From: Tubulanus polymorphus
Lineage: Eukaryota; Nemertea; Palaeonemertea; Tubulaniformes; Tubulanidae
DNA length: 64,000 nt
Assembly: GCF_964204645.1 (NCBI RefSeq)
Contig: NC_134031.1
Span: 19,465,307-19,529,306, forward strand
Direction: 5' to 3'
This document shows positions 11,819-24,564 of the stretch, piece after piece. The notes beneath the pieces were generated by a model that saw only the letters and a list, made by a program, of their open reading frames with translations, did no database searches and was not told the origin of the DNA. Both the position numbers and the translations under genes were made by a program. Positions within the stretch are counted from its first letter, which is position 1; each line of letters starts with the position of its first letter.

Positions 11819-14800
11819 CTAGCGGATCTTCTCTCGCCATAAGTAGAATCCTCGATTGCCACAGTAGCATTGGTAGGTATTTATTGCTGTATTGTGCTTG
11901 GAAATCATCCTTGGGATATATAATAATATAATCATATTCTTACCCATCAAAGCGACCCGTTTAGGGGTTAGGCACTTCCTCAAACAAGAGAACGTTTTCG
12001 TACTGTCGAGAAATGCAAATGGTTCAGTCGGATTGGAACCGAGACATTCCGTGGCTATCGCGTCGTCACTCAGTAGAATGGCCGTGCAGTACACGTAACT
12101 AACACATCCTGCCATGCACATCTTCTTCGAATTTATCGGAACCGCCCAATTTCTCAGCCTCCCGTTACAGTGAATCTCTTGGCAGGTTTCAACGGCAAAA
12201 TCCACATCGGAGCCGCTCGTCGGGGAAGGCAACATCACGACCGCTGCTGAAAAATGAAAATCAATCAAAAAAAGTTTAAAACGATATTAAGATACCGACT
12301 CAATAAACTCAGCGTTTAACGAATAGCGACATTTTTTCATCGGATGAGTATCTGGTGGATCCTTGATTGCCATAGTCGAATGCAGAGGCCACGGGGTAGT
12401 AGTATAGAGCGCAATGAAATCGGGTATTAAAACGATTGAGTAAAATAGATACATAGCCGTGTAAAAAACAAACTCATCGCGATCGAGAAAGCTCGGCATC
12501 AATATCTTCAAACTCATAGTTTCTCACGTAACATTCGTTCGCAATTTCGTGGCATTTCAATTAAAGAATAGTAATACATGGCTATACAGTTTCTGACGCC
12601 AACGATGAGAATTATTCTCCATTAGCGTCTGGTGCGGTTTACCCACGAGCCACCCGCTTAGCCCCTTACCAGTAATGGGATTAGATGGTCATAATGCAGA
12701 AGAATAATGGACGTTCAATATTACGCTAAAGGCCGGTTTTAAGATAAAACCTGCATACTTCGTTCATCCATATATATATATGTGTATATTATGTCATTCA
12801 TATACTATACGATCGTGTTATTGATATCCACGTATTTCAATGATGCGGACTACAAGCCTTTGACTAAGCTGTTTATGTGAAGGTCTCGCTGGTACCGGTC
12901 ATCAAGGCGGATTCCGGTGGTCGATGAAACAGCGAGAGATGAGAAACCTTAAGAGGAGCTTAAAAGATTAGTCTTAATCTATACTTAGAGGTTACGACTA
13001 AGACGTCATACTCAGTATATCGATGAGAACTCTAAACAAGATGACACCTTTTCGAACATAAAAGGCTCGTAGTCAAAAGTCCGTGTACTGATCTTTTGTC
13101 CGGATTCGTTTTAATGGACATGAAACAGCCTCGTCGAGGCGTACGTAATACATCAAATGGATTGTACTTGGGGGAACTGGCCGGAAATAACCGCGCATTG
13201 TCGGCGTCGAGGCGACCGATAAGTACCACAAGAAAGTAAACGATAATGCGTGAACGACAGCAATCATTATATTTCTTCACAGCAACAGCAAGTTTTCGCT
13301 CCTAATTATCTAAGGTTCTGTTGGGTATTGCCGGCGCGTTACTTTCATACACTCGACGTGGATTAATTCGATTTTCCGTCGTATCCATCCACACCGACCT
13401 TTCGTAATATAACACTAATACTGAGTCCAGATCGGGGCGTGATACAGAGCGTGTCTTGTGTCGTGTTCACTTTTATTCTGGTGGCGAAGAAAATCACGTC
13501 AATCTCTCTATAGTAAACATAATCCCTTCTTGCCTTGATGGCCCGATCCTACCTTGCCAGGGATTCGAACCTTGATGGCGTTGCTAGTCGGCGAGACCGG
13601 GTGCGCAGGTACATGTGCAAGTGAAGTATTTTCATTATGCGGATATGGGAAAATTCTCTCCACACTGAGACTAAAAAGACTGAAATTAATATCTAGATTT
13701 TCAGTTCACAGGAACCCGTATCAGAGTTGTAGGTACTGTAAAAACTATAATCCGTTAATCCAGTGTCTATAATATATACGTATAAAATCACCTAAGTTAT
13801 TTTATTTACAGATTATCGTTTAACAACTCTGATGCGAGCCCTTGTGGTTCAGACTACGCCGCACATATTACAGACTTTCCTCCCTAGATTGAAAAGGAAT
13901 AAACTCAGCCTGATACTTTGAGGGATTACATCAACGAGACAACAAACATGGCAAGCATTTGCAATTCTGGTGTCTTCATTTGTATCTAAACGACTGATTT
14001 TTAAACACGCACTCGAGACTTTATTAAAAATATGTAAAACGCGTTGGAAAAGGCTCCCAAGGCGAGAGATCCCGCTTGTCAACGAAACTAACTGGAAGTT
14101 TAATTTCGTCGACCGAGTTGACATGTAAATGCTAAGGTGAAGCCTTGCAGCGGAATGTACCGCGTTTGATGAGTTGAACATTGTTATTTTCAGGATAGCG
14201 GCAAAATATCGACTAAGCTTGAAATATGTAATTATTCCCCTGTCATACAGCCAACACCTCAAAAAAACCGTCGACAATTTTCATGACTAAACGAATAGAT
14301 GATAATAATTTGTTATCTTTTTATATCTTTGCTGACGCTATCAGAAAAAAAGGTTGTATTTATTTCATGCTCAATAGAATCTTACCAGACCGCATTCATA
14401 ACTTTTTCTTATGACATATTGTATTTCATTTCTGATTATCAAAATAAACGCTATTTATGTTAAAATTATCGGTGCAAAATATCTTCATTCATAAATGTCG
14501 ATATTATTCACAGGTAGTTTGTTGTTGTTGTTCGCACCCATGGATCATTACAGTTGAACCTCGTTATAACAAGTAACGAACAGATTTTTTGGCCCCATGA
14601 AGTTCGTTGATACTGTATTGTTCCACTTATTGACACCTTGGACAATTCATGTTTGTGGCCAGTTTCTATTTACCTAGCTTTTCGAGAATGTTGTGTCAAA
14701 CTTTTTTGTTCATCTCGATAGAATTGTCCTTTTGTGGTGTCAAATAAACCCACCACACCTGCCGGGAACGAGACAGGAGTTTTGATTTTGAAATCGGAAA

Positions 14801-17800
14801 TCGAAGTACAGATGGAGTTAGATGGAGTTAGATAGCCTGTCGAATCAACGCCTACATATTTGTTTTTTTTTTTAAATCAAAGAATTTCGGCTCGGAATCA
14901 TGCAAACAAACTATCCATCCATCCTGAACTGATAAACGACTGATTGCGGTATATTTTTGTTGAATGACTAATCTAATGCATCGAGATTTGAAGGTATAAG
15001 GCGATAACGGCGGTGATTCGTATACTGCTCACAGATACTCTAAGATCCGATGAATTATGCTTCGAGGAGTGAATAATTCTAAATTTCGGGTTGGTTGAAC
15101 ATTTTCCATATCCAGATGAATTTCTGATGACGCATTTGCATGTACAGTGTAATAACCTGTTGTCTGACGCCGTCGTCAGTGTTCAATTTCGATGATCAAA
15201 ATCATGAAGCATTGATTGAATACTCGACGAGTTATTATGAGATTTTATTAGTTCGTGATGTCTCGAGATCTCGTATACAGGTGTTTCGATCATCTTAAAC
15301 AAGTCCCGTTGTCCCTGTTGCTCAGATCATTGATCGGCTTGTAGGGATAAGAGATATCGAAATGAAATAAATGAAGAAATCCCACACTTCGAATTTGAAA
15401 TTATACTATCAAATTTATCATTACGAAACCACAACGTTTCGGCTGTTGACTAACAGCCATCATTATTCCACCTGATGATGGCTGTTAGTCAACAGCCGAA
15501 ACGTTGTGGTTTCGTAATAATAAATTTGATAGTATAATTTCAAATTCGAAGTGTGGGATTTCTTCATTTATCTACAGTTTACACGGATTATAGTGTTTAT
15601 TCGACAACTATCGAAATGAAAGATTTTATCCCGGCGCTTAGTGGGTGGTGAGGCGAATAGATTTTCCTCCCTTAACGATGAAATATCTCCCACGGGTTTA
15701 CTATGTTTTTGACCGTGGATTTTTATGTATTTTCGTAGGTTTTATTTCTAAAAGTGTCGGATTTAACATCGTTTCCATGTCTACTGAAAGTCGAGATCTG
15801 AAACCCTGGATTCCGAGCAGAGACCGAATGTCAAGTCGTATACGTTTCTACAGCGCGTATGAATGAATATTATGCGGTCTTGTTCGTATTCCTATCGGGA
15901 TTTTTGAATCTGAATCAATGAAGTATTCTCTATTACAGAAATCTGTTCAACATAAGGAGAGCCATATATACATACTTGAACGACCTCCAGATTATCTACT
16001 TTGAATAGTTATATGAAATTACATTGCCTTTTGATGAAGATGAAACCAGACTCTCGAAGTTTGAAAAGCGAACAGGGTCCGTTTTGGAGAGAGATGACCG
16101 CCGGCTTGACGCAACTCAAAACTAGATATCCTATGAGATAGCCGGCGTCCGAATTATCTATACAATTCTTATTATTCCTCGATATCTATTGAGCTCCCGA
16201 TACCAAAAATGGCGGATGTAATTTTAGACAAATTCCCGGCGGGCTGGTATTGCGCAGGTTTGTTGATTAAGCAGATCACCAGAGTTAGGATCACGCGGTC
16301 CCTAGCGATCGTCATACGGTTATATACTTCATCAAGTAAATATATGATACAACGGTGAAATTCCGTCGATTGACGAATATCGTACAAAATATCCCTAGAG
16401 AAAACAATTGCCATCGATATTGATATAAAATAATCACCGATACTATAAAACAAAGTAAGACAGAAGACCTTTCGTCGCGGCCACGGGTACGAATTTCTTT
16501 GACTGGTCTCATGTGACGTCCAGGCTGCGTCTCAGCGAAAACTGGCGAAGCCGATGAAACTGGGCTCAAGGACCATAAATTTTTGGTCGATGTTTGTCGG
16601 AGGTAATCAACGCACAGCTGGAATTCTTACTTCCGTATCAGTACGCAGAAGCTAAATGAATAAATCACACAAGAATAAAGCTTTTCATTTCGATCTCTGC
16701 CCATCGGCTCTTTTGAAAACTCGTTATTACAGAAAGGATTGATCGATGCCGAGAACTGTTCTCGCGTCAATGAAGTTCGCATAACAAGAATGTACTCTCG
16801 TCACGATAGCTGGTAAAAAAACGCCGTGTCGCGCGGGGTTAACGGTTTCCGATAGAGACAATCGAGAGACCAGGTGTGATAAAACAGGAAAGCAATGACT
16901 ATCGTAGGCGCTATTATCCGCAGATTGCCAGCTACAAAACATCAATGATAGCGAGAGAATGAAATTAGCCTTCAATAAGGCGTCCATATCCGGCTCGCTC
17001 AAATCAATCAATTCTCGGGCGGCAATGTCTTCATTGAAGAAATTGTGACGTCACACTCTACGTATTTTACACTTATTACAGAAAACCTCGCCTACCTCTG
17101 ACTTGCTCAACTCATATTTCAACGAACTCGGACAAAAACGAGATCATTTTTTGATTTCCTATCTTTTCAAAAGTATATCTCGGACTTCGCTTACCTAAGA
17201 TCGATCCCGCTACGTCCGAGTTAGGCGAGGTTTGCTGTAGACCAATTTGAGTAGAGTTGATTCGTTAATTCATCATTAGAGACGTCTTAACTCAGTTTGA
17301 CCAGAAGGGGGTACCCCATGCGGATCATATCGCTGGCCACGTGTAGTTCGGCAAAAATGATGAAAGCGCGCGCGTGGAGTGATTTAATAAACTGCACCGA
17401 TCCCCATTATGGCTCATGCATAGATGCGTATTCAATTAATGTTAATTTAATCTGATTTGCCTTTAGGTATAAGGAATTTATACCGTGAATTAGATTGTCG
17501 GTGTAATTCGCAATAAGCAAACTTTATGAGCTTCAATTGATAAATCATTAGTCGATGATATTCTGATGTAAATGTCAATTTCGAATTATAGTTTAACGAT
17601 GTATTTGCATCTAAGGCAGGGCTGAAACTCATACGTGACGCACAACTCGTATTTTCATCTTACTATTACCAATCTTATTTTCCCAACCGTTGACTCAGAC
17701 CTATATTATGCAGGGCCCACTTTTCTTAGTTAAGCGAGATTAGTTATCGATATCTACGTTTATATTTGGCGAGTATATTAAAAATTATTATGATTTAGAC

Positions 17801-19167
17801 TTAGGGGCTGTCCATATAAGACGTCCACACAAAATTGCAACACTTTGACCCCCTCCTCATGTCCACGGAATATCCACATCGCACTAACCCTCTCCCCTGC
17901 CCGTTGGACAAACAAATCAATTAAGGACATCGATGCCCAGTCATGCAAAATGAGGTTTTTTTTCATTCACATAATCATTTACTGTACACTCTGGACTACA
18001 TTTTGTTATTCCATACATTAACATGAAAACAAATCTAAGTGAACTGTTTCTCATCTTATTCGAAGTTGCAGTGATCATCCATTTAAAGCACTAAATGGGT
18101 TTATAGGAATTAAGATGTCCACATCCAAACAAACCCCTCCCCTTGTCCACAAAAGTCCAAAATTCACAAACCCCCTACTCCCCTCGGCCCTGGACGTCTT
18201 TCATAGACAGCACCTTATGAAAATAAGAAAACTGACTTGATTCACCCGATGTAAAATTGATGACAGCGAACGCTAAAGATATTCATAACATCAACCGTCA
18301 AAAACCGTCGTCAAAAATCGACTTCTTAAACATACACCAATTTTCAATAAGGCCATACTTTTTTTCGTGTGTCAATTTCCGTCATCGGTAAACGTATATT
18401 TGTCGAGGAAATTGACGGATGTTGAAAGCAGAGAAACCACTGTGTGATTCATATCCAGTTAATATGCTTACACGGAAGTATATCGACACTTATCCCTCGG
18501 CTAATACCTGACCAATATTTCTCAGATTTCACGCATACGCCTCATTCAGCTTAACAACATTGAACGGCGTTTTCCGTTTATTGCGGAGAAAGAAAAGATA
18601 AAAAAAAATACCTACATATCGCCGAGCCGTCATCGAAAAATAAGTTTTTGATGGAACAAAATAAATTTTTTTGACGAAACAAAAAAAAATGTCAGCGCAT
18701 CATTACGACTGACGCGTACGTGCACCAGTGACACGCATGAAAATACGAAACGAAAAACAAAAAATCACCCATTTCATGTTTGGTTTCTATATAGATAAAA
18801 CACTTATCACAGCGACTTTCTGATACAATTGAAGAGAAAACCCGCAATGAAGTAAAACTATAATAGAGGATTTTGACGTTTCGGTCTGGTTCAATCAGTT
18901 TTGGAAAATGGATCACAGCATTTGAGTGAAAACGTCAAAATCCGAATTGATTTTTCCTCTACACCGAGACAATCCCAAATTCGTAGCCGATTATCAACGC
19001 AATATTTAAACCTTTAGTTCTTTGTAGATTGTATTTTTTTTTTAAATTTCAGCTTCGGCCGAGATTGTTGCAATTGAAGTATGCAAAAATATGGTAATAT
19101 TTACGAATGGTTTATACTTACTGAAGGCCAGAACTAGTCCGGTAAAGAAATCTTTATACATCGTCAT
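11819..19167 (-). CDS. Secreted Cys-rich protein with WSC-like C-terminus
   Basis: Exon 1 (19122-19167) encodes MTMYKDFFTGLVLAF and ends at GTAAGT in phase 1. Exon 2 starts at 12246 after a TTTTTCAG acceptor in the matching phase and completes a signal peptide (core LVLAF-TAVVML). Exon 2 has spaced cysteines (CQEIHC, MCMAGC, YC, ECLG, FSCLRKC). The last segment holds QCYCGN, the typical end of a WSC carbohydrate-binding domain. A GTAAGA at 11943 and an AG at 11887 could remove a 57-bp intron divisible by three; retaining or removing it keeps the frame to the stop at 11819. The joining intron is nearly 6.9 kb, so an unseen exon could lie between. Function is not known; extracellular glycan binding would be the family inference. 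Confidence 0.45.
13538..13625 (-). repeat. tRNA-like SINE fragment
   Basis: On the minus strand it has a pol III B-box-like GGTTCGAATCCC following a GCCATCAA block. The plus strand shares GGGTGCGCAGGTACATG-like sequence with the copy at 61936-62060. A dispersed tRNA-derived repeat, not an intact tRNA. Confidence 0.45.
15369..15569. repeat. Long hairpin (95-bp arms) with a hammerhead-like core
   Basis: The left arm 15369-15463 and right arm 15475-15569 are reverse complements with about one mismatch, separated by 11 bases. The plus strand at 15468-15509 reads CCAC, CTGATGA, T, GGCTGTT-AGTC-AACAGCC, GAAACGTT, GTGG. That is the order of a type I hammerhead ribozyme (stem I CCAC/GTGG, core CUGAUGA and GAAA, stem II of 7 bp, palindromic ACGU for stem III), as known from Penelope-like elements and retrozymes. 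One unpaired U between A9 and stem II is not canonical. Confidence 0.6.
17077..17239. mobile_element. MITE with TACAG...AACCTCGCCTA ends
   Basis: Terminal inverted repeats of about 26 bp: the left begins TACAGAAAACCTCGCCTACC and the right is its near reverse complement (TTAGGCGAGGTTTGCTGTA). Non-coding interior of about 110 bp. Ends of this kind occur in pogo/Tigger-type elements. Confidence 0.6.
17803..18216. mobile_element. MITE of about 414 bp, AGGGGCTGTC ends
   Basis: The left end AGGGGCTGTCCATATAAGAC is matched by the right end GTCTTTCATAGACAGCACCT in reverse complement. Pyrimidine-rich blocks (CCCCCTCC, CCCTCTCCCC) lie inside both ends. No coding capacity. Confidence 0.6.
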
Positions 19168-21093
19168 GTTACCACTGTCGAATTTGACTTAATGTTCTGA
19201 GCGCAGATGCACTTTCGTCTTGTCCGTCACGTGGATTGTTCTGAAACTTCTCGGTGGAATCGTCGTCGATATTATAACTCAACGTCAAACGCACGCGCGT
19301 GACGCCGTTTACGTCACTGTGGGTGGCGTTAACAACGCTGGAACGCTTTGTAATTAGCCGTTCGTTAATGGCCGCTGACCGGTAAGGTACATGCGAATAC
19401 GCTGAAATATTTCGAATCCTGTAAATGACAGGACTAATTTTACCCCATCATGGGCCAGTCACCTTCTTACGTACGCGTATAATTATACGTTCAGCTACTA
19501 GGGTGCTAGCGCAATCTACCCCTAGTTATTGATAATTACCTCGAGAAACTGCTCGATAATTGCTACGTCACCAATTTTGTATCATTCACAGCTTTGTGAC
19601 GCACTGTCATTTCTGGAGTTTCGCACGTCGGTCTCTTTTTTACTGTAACAACTGTTGCGTCGCCTGGTTCCCATCTTGAGTATTTTTTCTGATATGTCAG
19701 TGCTGATGTATCAGATTCGAACAAAGTGACAGTATCGGTAATTTGAAATATTTTCACTATAATCTTAGTAACGCTGTTGACCGTTCAGTGGTCCAGTTCA
19801 TAGTAAAGGGCTAAGGACTTTTCAGTAGGTACCAACCATGAAAGATGCGAATGAGAATCGATCGGGTGGCTTACTAGGGGGCGAGGAAAAATGGAGCGAT
19901 GAGTGATTTTACATGAATCATGGACAAAGTTTAGAGTTCGGGATGGCTGAATATTCCAAGATCATGATTTCCGCCAGACGCGAAACAAATGAGATGCCGA
20001 AACAAGAGCGTTATGTGACATCGATGTTAGAATCATATCACGCGTGCGGAGATTTGATTGAAATCTCACATCAATTCTGATTTTACATCACGCGTATTAT
20101 AATTTCAGAGTCAAACTGTGGGAAAAGGCGTGGGAAGTGAACCGTCGATATAGTGGGTGGCTCTGAATACAAAACCTTGCACCAACTCAATTGAAATTTA
20201 CTGTTAAAGCTTACTGCAATTTCAAAGTACCAGTTGCAAAATAAATCAATGGGAAAAAACAAGGAGAAAAGGAACGCCGAGAAACCATACTCGCAATGTC
20301 GATCATTTTTGATAAATTACTGGCTGACATAATGAATGTTTATTATCTTGAGGTCAAACAAACATATATGAAAGAAAACCCATCCCTAAAACCAACACAG
20401 AAAACGCCTACTCAATGATAGGGATTAATATTTGTGAAACTTGGCCTAATGGTATTAAGTAGTTTTTATAACGCGTGTTCTAGTTTTATCCCACGACATT
20501 TTCAGAGCATCGCCAACGACAACAAAAAATAGTACCGGTACACTTTAGTTTGTTGATTTTCTTATTCATTTAAATTATTTTGGGTGGTTTCCTACTGAAC
20601 GAGGGCAGGCCGGGGTGCCTTCGCAAAACGATTTAATTATGCTGGCTTCGCCTGCAAATCATCAAAGCGCCCTGCTGCCGGCATCACATTTAAATTCATT
20701 TTGTTTTAACTTTAACAATATGTGAATTTTCAGCTGTGCACTTAACTTAATTTCGACTCGGACATATTACTATTTTTTCTGAAGGTAATCAGGTGCAAAC
20801 TATTTTATCTATGCAACTTGAACCAAAGAAAAAAAAATGGAGCATCGCGGTTCGTAGTAAAACGCGGATTATCGAAACGACGTACATTAATTCAGGATTC
20901 GAACTGAACTGAATGGAGTCAGTCAATTCAATTTCAATCCAATTTCTGTCTCCGGCGACTAGCCACGAGTCACCACTTGCCCTTATATAAACTTCTATTT
21001 CCGGGTTCAGCTGTCATTTCATAACTAACAGTTGAGGGCAGTAGTAAACGTGCGAGAACACGCGTCTGAGAGACCTCGAAAAAACCGTTCAAA
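19168..21093. other. Intergenic interval between divergently placed genes
   Basis: About 1.9 kb between the minus-strand WSC-like gene and the plus-strand C1orf50 homologue. No open frame here is supported. It should hold both promoters. A TATATAA-like string occurs near 20983, about 110 bases before the C1orf50 start. Confidence 0.35.
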
Positions 21094-22900
<1,807 letters not shown>

Positions 22901-24564
22901 TATTTACTCGATTTTAATTCGGAATGATGGGTTTTTAATGATTTTACGGCGATTTATCTGTGATACGCGTTAAAAGGGTCTGAACTGATTATACGAAACA
23001 TGATGAGGTCGCAGATTATGATACATAGTAGGTTAGAGAGTAAATAGGTTGCAAGCTTTTTGGAACGGTCTCGTTATAAAGCAAGTTTCTTATTCCGGTT
23101 TAGGAATAGCGGTTCAAAATTACTAACTCTCTACAGGCAGCGTCTATTGAGTTTACTGATTGTGCTATGGTCGACATACTGCCCACATCGGTGATTGAAC
23201 ATTTTGGTGGTATAGAGAGTATGGCGATGCAAGATAATTCGGACGAGATTCAAGATGAAATAAAGATATGCCACACCCCGGCATTAGGCAGGGATGCTGA
23301 TATATCGGGGTGGACTATTCCTGAATTCATTGAGCATAATCTGGTCGAAATGAGAATTCTGGAATCGGTTGAGACCAATTGAAACCTGGGGCCAGTTAGC
23401 TCAAAGGTTGGCTAAATACAACCAGCGGAAAAATACCATGATGGTAACTTTTAATTGACACTATGTCAACTGGTCAACTCAAACCATGGACTCTAAAACG
23501 AAGTCCATGCTCTAACCAACCTTTGACAACTGGCACCCACCTATGAAATTTCCTTCTAAATCTAATAGGGATGGTTGTTTTCATTTTTATGATCTCAACT
23601 TCTTGTATATTGTACCAGTGATTTGAGAGGGTTGCCTTCTGATCCCGGACTGTATTCCTCTTGTCGTATGCCGCATATAATTATATAATATATATATATA
23701 TATATATATCCTAATAAAGTTTATGGTTAATGATATCAATTTACTGTTGAAAAAGTTGTTGCCCGATTTTCAATCGGATTTACAATCTCGCTTTCATCTG
23801 ACAGTCGATAGGACAAAAGGAATGAAATCACAATAAGATTTTAGTATTCAAAAATAGACATTTATTGATTCACTATTTGAATACAAATATATAGTGCATA
23901 AAATTCAAATGCATTTAAAAATTATATACAGTCGCCGATATCTACAAACAATATTATGCAATCCAAGCAGAATAAATGTACCGCATGAACTTATCTGCCG
24001 GATAAGTTGTCTAGTCTAGAAAAGACCTTATATAAAAATATGAGGACGGTGAAATAATGAATTTCTTCATTAACCCAGATGTCGCCCTGTGCATATCGAT
24101 GTACAGTAGCTTACATAATTCTACGATAATATAAAACAAATTCAGTGCAATTTCAACAATATGGTGCAAAATAGCAACGCAAGAAAAGCTTAATAGAAAA
24201 AATAAATCAATCTAATCAACAACATTTGATTCATGGTAAGAAAATCGTAATTAAAACGGGAAAACATTATCACAGTCATTTATAAAAAGCTTAGCAGTTT
24301 GAAAGGTAATTTAACGGTAAAAATCCTAGATATAATGGATGGAAATTTCAATGTTTACAGTTATTAGATTTGTACAGTACTTTACCCTGCTTTACTCTCT
24401 CTAGCCACGTGGCAACATAAGAATGTCTTAAAATATAATTATTTATCACACATCAAATTCTTTTTAGAAAGAATTTGTTCCTTGTTGAGTATTTTTAGTG
24501 GCGATTCTACTTAATTAACGAATGGTAATTATTAATTTATTGGTTACTGTGATTACGAGTAGTT
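22901..24564. other. Convergent intergenic interval
   Basis: 3' UTRs of the C1orf50 homologue (+) and the STPG-like gene (-) meet here. It contains an inverted-repeat element at 23388-23552 (GGGGCCAGTTAGC...CAACTGGCACCC) and a (TA)n run at 23690-23710. The frame 23167-23382 has no support. Confidence 0.45.
23388..23552. mobile_element. MITE-like inverted repeat, GGGGCCAGTT type
   Basis: The ends CTGGGGCCAGTTAGCTCAAAGG and the reverse complement of CCTTTGACAACTGGCACCC pair imperfectly. It belongs to the same broad group of CCAGTT-ended short elements as those at 7234 and 31268. Confidence 0.45.

Larger units (their letters stand above)
12247..19121 (-). other. Large intron of the WSC-like gene (if the model holds)
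   Basis: This 6.9-kb stretch has no second gene I can support. It contains the hairpin element at 15369-15569, MITEs at 17077-17239 and 17803-18216, a tRNA-like repeat at 13538-13625 and a pogo-like terminus near 14549 (CAGTTGAACCTCGTTATAAC). Some minus-strand frames with hydrophobic starts (13073-13280, 16727-17011) are listed among the rejected items. Confidence 0.4.

Noticed and set aside
13032-13280. Two overlapping minus-strand frames that look like a signal peptide plus a prohormone
   Set aside because: Hydrophobic start and dibasic sites are suggestive, but the longer frame has no ATG and neither has splice or family support.
14549-14640. Full-length pogo/Tigger element starting CAGTTGAACCTCGTTATAAC
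   Set aside because: Only the left terminus is recognisable; no matching right end or transposase was found.
16727-17011. Minus-strand frame with signal-peptide-like LLKANFILSLSLMFCSW
   Set aside because: No downstream exon or known domain; lies in the presumed intron of the WSC-like gene.
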